Of a stretch of 10,287 nucleotides of DNA, positions 8,601 to 10,287 are shown piece after piece. The translations under genes were made by a program, and so were the position numbers. The notes beneath the pieces are model-generated. The model was not told the origin of the DNA and made no database searches. It saw nothing but the letters and a program-made list of their open reading frames with translations. Numbering within the stretch: the first letter of the stretch is position 1; every line of letters begins with the position of its first letter. Where the stretch lies: NCBI GenBank assembly GCA_964372165.1, contig CAYJPT010000085.1, positions 1-10,287 of the forward strand, written 5' to 3'. The DNA comes from CAYJAD01 sp964372165 (GTDB taxonomy: Bacteria > Desulfobacterota > Desulfovibrionia > Desulfovibrionales > Desulfovibrionaceae).

Positions 8601-8648
8601 AGTAATAATTGTCAATTTTGCTCTTATCATGCTCTATGCTTTAAGTAG
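5628..8648 (+). CDS. addB: AddB-type nuclease subunit with Fe-S cysteines
   Basis: Second subunit of the AddAB end-resection complex; AddB carries a nuclease and, in studied systems, reads the Chi sequence. The 1006-residue protein has a helicase-like body without a Walker A at the N-terminus, as in alphaproteobacterial AddB, so it should not be a motor. The hallmark VLGLLETR is at 565-572. The C-terminal nuclease shows LLHDIL with His757, GILDRID with Asp856, DYKTG with Asp873 and Lys875, and QLPCY at 919-923. Cys725 plus Cys995-x2-Cys998-x5-Cys1004 reproduces the iron-sulfur staple spacing of AddB nucleases. GAGG at 5616-5619, inside the end of addA, lies eight bases before ATG 5628; the gap to addA is five bases. 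The protein ends two residues after the last cluster cysteine, where an IS element begins; the TAG stop probably belongs to the IS, so a short tail may have been lost or replaced. Confidence 0.87.
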   Translation: MHAFKIFSWHSPFLPNFIDYVCAVTNNTPGQSVIILPHDRPRRYITELFAQKKSLAKPLLLPRMITMKEVIDLYCNQNTSIMQNATLLDQLFLLFQSVQQICADDHNNIGQHFAKMDLAHFLPWGIRLASLFEDYLFANLTIQNIYHTEGEVSAQAAALLSSLGKIHQHYRTLLQENKWTTPGLSAMYAAASSDIPRLFDIKANENKHVFIASFLAPHQSETVILKQLWQKGAHICLQSDPNLVTTFDTKSKPTKEMHWSCTFHARIIKKWNAKCELYQDDKHNSPKTHFVSGYDVHSQLLSVKELLSSDDVTANTESSTAIVLTKPSLLIPMLHHLPNKDFNISMGYPLEKSSLFTLLDFIVTLHSVNVNHDKSSDLNDQTSQHNIKYYWRSFLHCIRHPYIQMLKSLPTQTKEAEVKGQPIRPILQHMEKILRHGSRFIKQQDIIDKTYNELGAKPDITWDLVNDLFYALLDNFANVTTPKQLAQAIMHLCQLLLNYGYEIWENAPLNAEALYRLMQRVIPMLMGSALANEHMPRATLFALMQQLIQAERVPFQAYPITGLQVLGLLETRLLHFERVIIVDATDDALPGFASQDPLLPDALRHTLGLPDSALREQVIAHSLYALMASAKHVHFFWQEGIGRSSLFDDKKSRSRFIDTAIWKEERELGYVLKNNDGPLNTVPCVVYPIERKPQEIEISSDMRKQVLQILTHGISPTALDTYIQCPQRFAWQYIYKLKPLEEVNEDYNPLAVGKLLHDILHKIYKPLEGTNVYQANLDTDLVDDYFYKCLSKADLQLPPDSLMMLQIAAPLRLKWFLQNQPELTHILALEKTLHAPVTSLHPSNANQVFMLKGILDRIDLRNFSGKKQAIILDYKTGKLPKIKRDIWEDDTFWHDIKLCTKDNANTLLMSISENFSSLQLPCYIQLCAHNYKYPIFDASWVNLAESGKEFALLGDDLEEDLRHTIITECIPQLLSFVLNHMSMAQTFAPCESNNCQFCSYHALCFK

Positions 8649-8666
8649 TGCCTACACGAGATTAAG
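8648..8666 (+). repeat. IS right-end inverted repeat
   Basis: GTGCCTACACGAGATTAAG, matching the reverse complement of 9464-9482 except at three positions. Its first base is the last base of the addB TAG stop. Confidence 0.8.
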
Positions 8667-9428
8667 ATATTGCCTTTAACCAAATTATAGTACATCGTAA
8701 CTGTACAGCAGCTAAAAATGGTAATGTGTTTTTTGCATACCTAGTGGCTACGCCTCTCCACCGCTTTAAATCAAGAAACGCATTTTCTACCAAGTGTCGA
8801 TAGCGATAAATATACTTGTCATAATCCCGCTGTTCTTTCCTATTCTTTTTAGGCGGAATCACTACTGCACAATTTAAGCTACAAGCATATTGCACAATTT
8901 CGTTTGAATCGTATCCTCTATCAGCCAGTAGATATTCGGATTATATCCCCGAAATGAGATTCAAGGCCTGTGTACAATCCGCTGTGGTACCTTCTGTGAT
9001 AATAACTCTGACTGGCATACCATGCGCATCCACGGCCAAATGTATTTTACTGTTGAGCCCCCTTTAGTGCGCTCAAGTCCTTGGTTTCCACCTTTGGCTC
9101 CAGCCGCATGGGGATGAACTTTGCAATGGCTTGCATCTATCATTAACCATTCAAAATCAGGTTCATCTATTACTTTTTCTAAAATTTTTTCCCAAATTCG
9201 TTTATCTCTCCAACGAATAAACCTCTGATGCACAGTACCCCACTTGCCATATTCAGGAGGAAGGTCACGCCAAGGAGCACCTGCTCTCAACACCCAACAT
9301 ACTGCATTTATAAATAATCTGTTGTCGTATGCGATTCCGCCCCATTGACCTCTTTGGCCTGGTAGGTGAGGTTCTAGTATTGCCCAAGCTTCATCCGTTA
9401 AGTCATGTCTACGCTGCATATTTTCCAT
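8662..9428 (-). pseudogene. IS5-family DDE transposase, disrupted
   Basis: Reads as one ~255-codon transposase if one frame change and one stop are repaired. The first part starts at ATG 9428 behind a strong AGGAGGT (9436-9442) and is typical IS5: LTDEAWAILEPHLPG near residue 10, FINAVCWVLRAGAPWRDLP at 39-57, first catalytic Asp98 in LMIDASH, then AGAKGG at 109-114. At a run AAAGGGGG on the - strand (9065-9058) the frame is lost; one base back (-1) it continues as GGLNSKIHLAVDAHG. That frame hits TAA at 8943-8941, then resumes with LLADRGYD (second Asp) and RHLVENAFLDLKRW (catalytic Glu, codon at 8787) up to the stop at 8664. All three DDE residues survive. The G-run shift could be programmed, since some IS427-group elements split orfA and orfB this way, but the TAA has no such excuse, so the gene is called dead. 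Confidence 0.85.
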
Positions 9429-9463
9429 GATACTTACCTCCTATTATCTGAGATAAGTATATA

Positions 9464-9482
9464 CTAAATCTTGTGTAGACAC
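9464..9482 (-). repeat. IS left-end inverted repeat
   Basis: Read on the - strand it is GTGTCTACACAAGATTTAG, 16 of 19 identical to the right end. It lies about 35 bases upstream of the transposase start; TATACT on the - strand just inside it could be a -10 element. Confidence 0.8.
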
Positions 9483-9483
9483 A

Positions 9484-9536
9484 ACGCTTAGAGCGTACTT
9501 TATGGTAATATTAGCCTTTAACACTCTGCTAAGCGT
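9484..9536. repeat. 8-bp inverted repeat between IS and higA stop
   Basis: ACGCTTAG (9484-9491) is the exact inverse of 9529-9536, with 37 bases between; the second arm covers the higA stop codon (9531-9529 on the - strand). It might form a weak transcript-end hairpin of the hig operon, but the loop is long and no clear T-run follows. Confidence 0.3.
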
Positions 9537-9765
9537 ATGCTAACTTAGGGCATGGCCTAATATGTTCAATCTCCTGTGCCTTTTGTGAAGCCACAAGAGA
9601 AAGGTCATAATTGCTTTGCAAGTTGATCCAAAATTCTGCGCTTGTTCCAAAATAACGGGCAAGGCGAAGGGTAGTATCAGCCGTAACTCCTCTTTTTTCT
9701 TTTACAATTTCAGCAATGCGGCTTGTTGGAACTTGAATGGCAAGAGCCAAAGCGTGGGCGGTTAG
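9529..9765 (-). pseudogene. higA: HigA-type antitoxin, 5' end deleted
   Basis: The last 78 codons of a HigA/VapA-like XRE-family antitoxin. Visible are the helix-turn-helix LALAIQVPTSRIAEIVKEKRG, followed by TADTTLRLARYFGTSAEFWINLQ, the family's strongest signature, and NYDLSL. The usual first ~20 residues, including the PPHPGEILREEF-like segment, are missing; upstream DNA is instead the middle of higB in another frame. The out-of-frame ATG at 9804 would give a 91-residue chimera starting MPHKTLNTCASPQ before entering HigA sequence, but no ribosome binding site precedes it. HigA normally neutralises HigB and represses the operon by binding its promoter; a leftover DNA-binding product is possible but unlikely. 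Confidence 0.8.
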
Positions 9766-9913
9766 CTGGGGGGATGCGCAAGTATTCAAGGTTTTGTGCG
9801 GCATCTAGCATATCTAGTTTTCGTAACGCAACAGAGTGAAAACTTACAAAATGTCTTGATGTTTTTGTTCTATAAAGATTTTCTGTCTTCGCACATGCAA
9901 AGCTTTCTATCAT
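9710..9913 (-). pseudogene. higB: HigB-type toxin, C-terminal half lost
   Basis: RelE/HigB-family mRNA interferase fragment, which in intact form cleaves ribosome-bound mRNA. Residues 1-52 are recognisable: MIESFACAKTENLY at the start, then VALRKLDMLDAAQNLEYLRIPPANR, which matches the usual RKL.MLDAA..L.DLR.PP.NR block. From base 9758 the reading frame runs into higA DNA out of frame and stops after 67 residues. The usual C-terminal core (a GQYSIRINDQWRICF-like segment with the catalytic basic residues) is absent, so the toxin should be inactive. Start ATG 9913 has AGGTGA close upstream (9922-9917) and overlaps the preceding ORF stop as ATGA. Intact family members are ~90 residues. Confidence 0.8.
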
Positions 9914-10098
9914 ATTTCACCTATGAATATTTTCTCAAACATTGCCTTGTGGTGCTCTATTTCAGAAGCTGTTATTTCAATCTCACGCTGTCGCAGGTTA
10001 TGCTCTTGTAATTTTAAATTTTCTTCTCTTGTTTGAATGTCTTCTTCGCTTATAGGTGTATTAGGCTGAGGACTCACTGTAGAGTCTTGTTTTTTCAT
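9910..10098 (-). CDS. Small coiled-coil protein of unknown function
   Basis: A 62-residue ORF that I do not recognise. About residues 18-58 are highly charged (Glu/Lys/Arg/Gln/His) with regularly spaced hydrophobics, suggesting one long amphipathic helix or coiled coil. The N-terminus (1-17) is Ser/Pro/Thr-rich and probably disordered. There is no signal peptide, membrane segment or cysteine. Its TGA overlaps the higB start as ATGA, so the two were co-translated in one - strand operon. The ribosome binding site is weak (GGAT about eight bases before ATG 10098). It could be an accessory gene of the TA module, the 5' part of a truncated gene, or a chance ORF; the ATGA overlap and composition favour a real gene. 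Confidence 0.5.
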   Translation of the reverse strand: MKKQDSTVSPQPNTPISEEDIQTREENLKLQEHNLRQREIEITASEIEHHKAMFEKIFIGEI

Positions 10099-10239
10099 AT
10101 TTTATCCGTAAATATAAAATAGTGTGAGGGCTAGGCACAAAGGGTCGTGTAGGGTTAATTCGGGCTGCTCTTATATCATAGTATGGCATGTGTGAACATA
10201 ATGCGATACATTGCACTGATAATTCGCGAGGAATTATCC
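10099..10239. promoter_or_regulatory. Divergent intergenic region between two TA units
   Basis: 141 bases separate the - strand hig remnant from the + strand relB-like gene, so both promoters should lie here. On the + strand CATAAT (10197-10202) is a possible -10 with no good -35. It is followed at once by the imperfect palindrome TGCGATACATTGCA (10202-10215), suitably placed for a RelB-type autorepressor operator. On the - strand TTGTGC and TATATT spaced by 18 are possible but would leave almost no leader. No element is firm. Confidence 0.25.
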
Positions 10240-10287
10240 ATGACAAAGACAGCTAGCATAAATATGCGTATTAATCCTGAAGTCAAA
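10240..10287 (+). CDS. relB: RelB/DinJ-family antitoxin, 5' end only
   Basis: The first 16 codons, MTKTASINMRINPEVK, cut by the window end. The pattern (short polar start, then a beta-strand INMRINPEVK) is typical of RelB/DinJ antitoxins, whose N-terminal ribbon-helix-helix binds the operon promoter while the C-terminus wraps a RelE/YafQ-type ribonuclease toxin. Start well supported: GAGGAA at 10228-10233 lies six bases before ATG 10240. A toxin gene is expected just beyond the window. With so few residues, another ribbon-helix-helix protein is possible. Confidence 0.7.
   Translation, partial: MTKTASINMRINPEVK

Larger units (their letters stand above)
8645..9485 (-). mobile_element. IS5-family insertion sequence (IS427-group-like), degraded
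   Basis: About 840 bases bounded by imperfect inverted repeats, with one transposase gene reading leftward. The right repeat at 8648-8666 and the left repeat at 9464-9482 match at 16 of 19 positions; extending three bases outward (8645 and 9485) keeps two more matches and a shared terminal GT, so the ends are uncertain by a few bases. Size, repeat length and transposase all fit IS5/IS427. I see no convincing target-site duplication. The transposase is disrupted, so the copy is probably immobile alone, but the intact ends could be moved by a related element. Confidence 0.85.

Noticed and set aside
8637..9495. Target-site duplication of the IS (TTA at 8641-8643 and 9488-9490)
   Set aside because: Using these TTA copies puts the inverted repeats out of register by one base, and no other 2-4 bp duplication fits, so no duplication is claimed.
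9529..9804. Intact 91-residue antitoxin starting at ATG 9804
   Set aside because: The first 13 residues are higB DNA read in another frame, and no ribosome binding site precedes the ATG, so it is treated as a deletion scar.
1..10287. CRISPR array, rRNA or tRNA gene, or prophage module
   Set aside because: No regularly spaced direct repeats, no RNA gene signatures and no phage structural or integrase genes were seen.

Overview
The window is AT-rich overall and bacterial. The best guess is a low-GC relative of the Desulfovibrionaceae (Lawsonia-like); the combination of an HD hydrolase, a long spirochaete/Desulfovibrio-type ATP phosphofructokinase and an AddA/AddB pair would suit that lineage. 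This is inferred from protein character alone; no rRNA or other marker is present, so the assignment is tentative.

Layout. (1) 1-452 has no convincing gene. Its first ~270 bases are packed with inverted repeats, including a GC-rich island (32 of 50 bases G+C at 121-170 by my count) and near-terminal inverted repeats at 3-14 and 259-270. The remainder is AT-rich leader with a weak promoter candidate and a small terminator-like hairpin. (2) 453-8648 is one tightly packed + strand operon: HD-domain hydrolase, ATP-dependent 6-phosphofructokinase, AddA helicase-nuclease and AddB nuclease, with gaps of 1, 9 and 5 bases. (3) About 8645-9485 is an IS5-family (IS427-group-like) insertion sequence on the - strand. 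Its transposase is broken by a one-base frame change and an in-frame TAA. Its right end abuts addB so closely that the addB stop codon appears to lie in IS sequence. (4) 9529-9913 holds the remains of a higBA toxin-antitoxin operon on the - strand. The start of the HigB toxin is joined directly to the middle of the HigA antitoxin. A 62-residue coiled-coil ORF (9910-10098) precedes higB and overlaps its start codon. (5) 10240 to the window end is the first 16 codons of a RelB/DinJ-type antitoxin on the + strand, divergent from the hig remnant.

How it works together. The operon pairs a glycolytic enzyme and a small predicted hydrolase with the AddAB machine that resects double-strand breaks before RecA loading. 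The glycolysis/repair link is co-transcription only; nothing in the sequence shows a functional connection. The right 1.6 kb is a decaying accessory patch (IS, dead TA module, second TA module). I see no clear case for a wholly new multi-gene system. The least explained parts are the structured left 270 bases, the small coiled-coil ORF coupled to higB, and the deletion that fused higB to higA.
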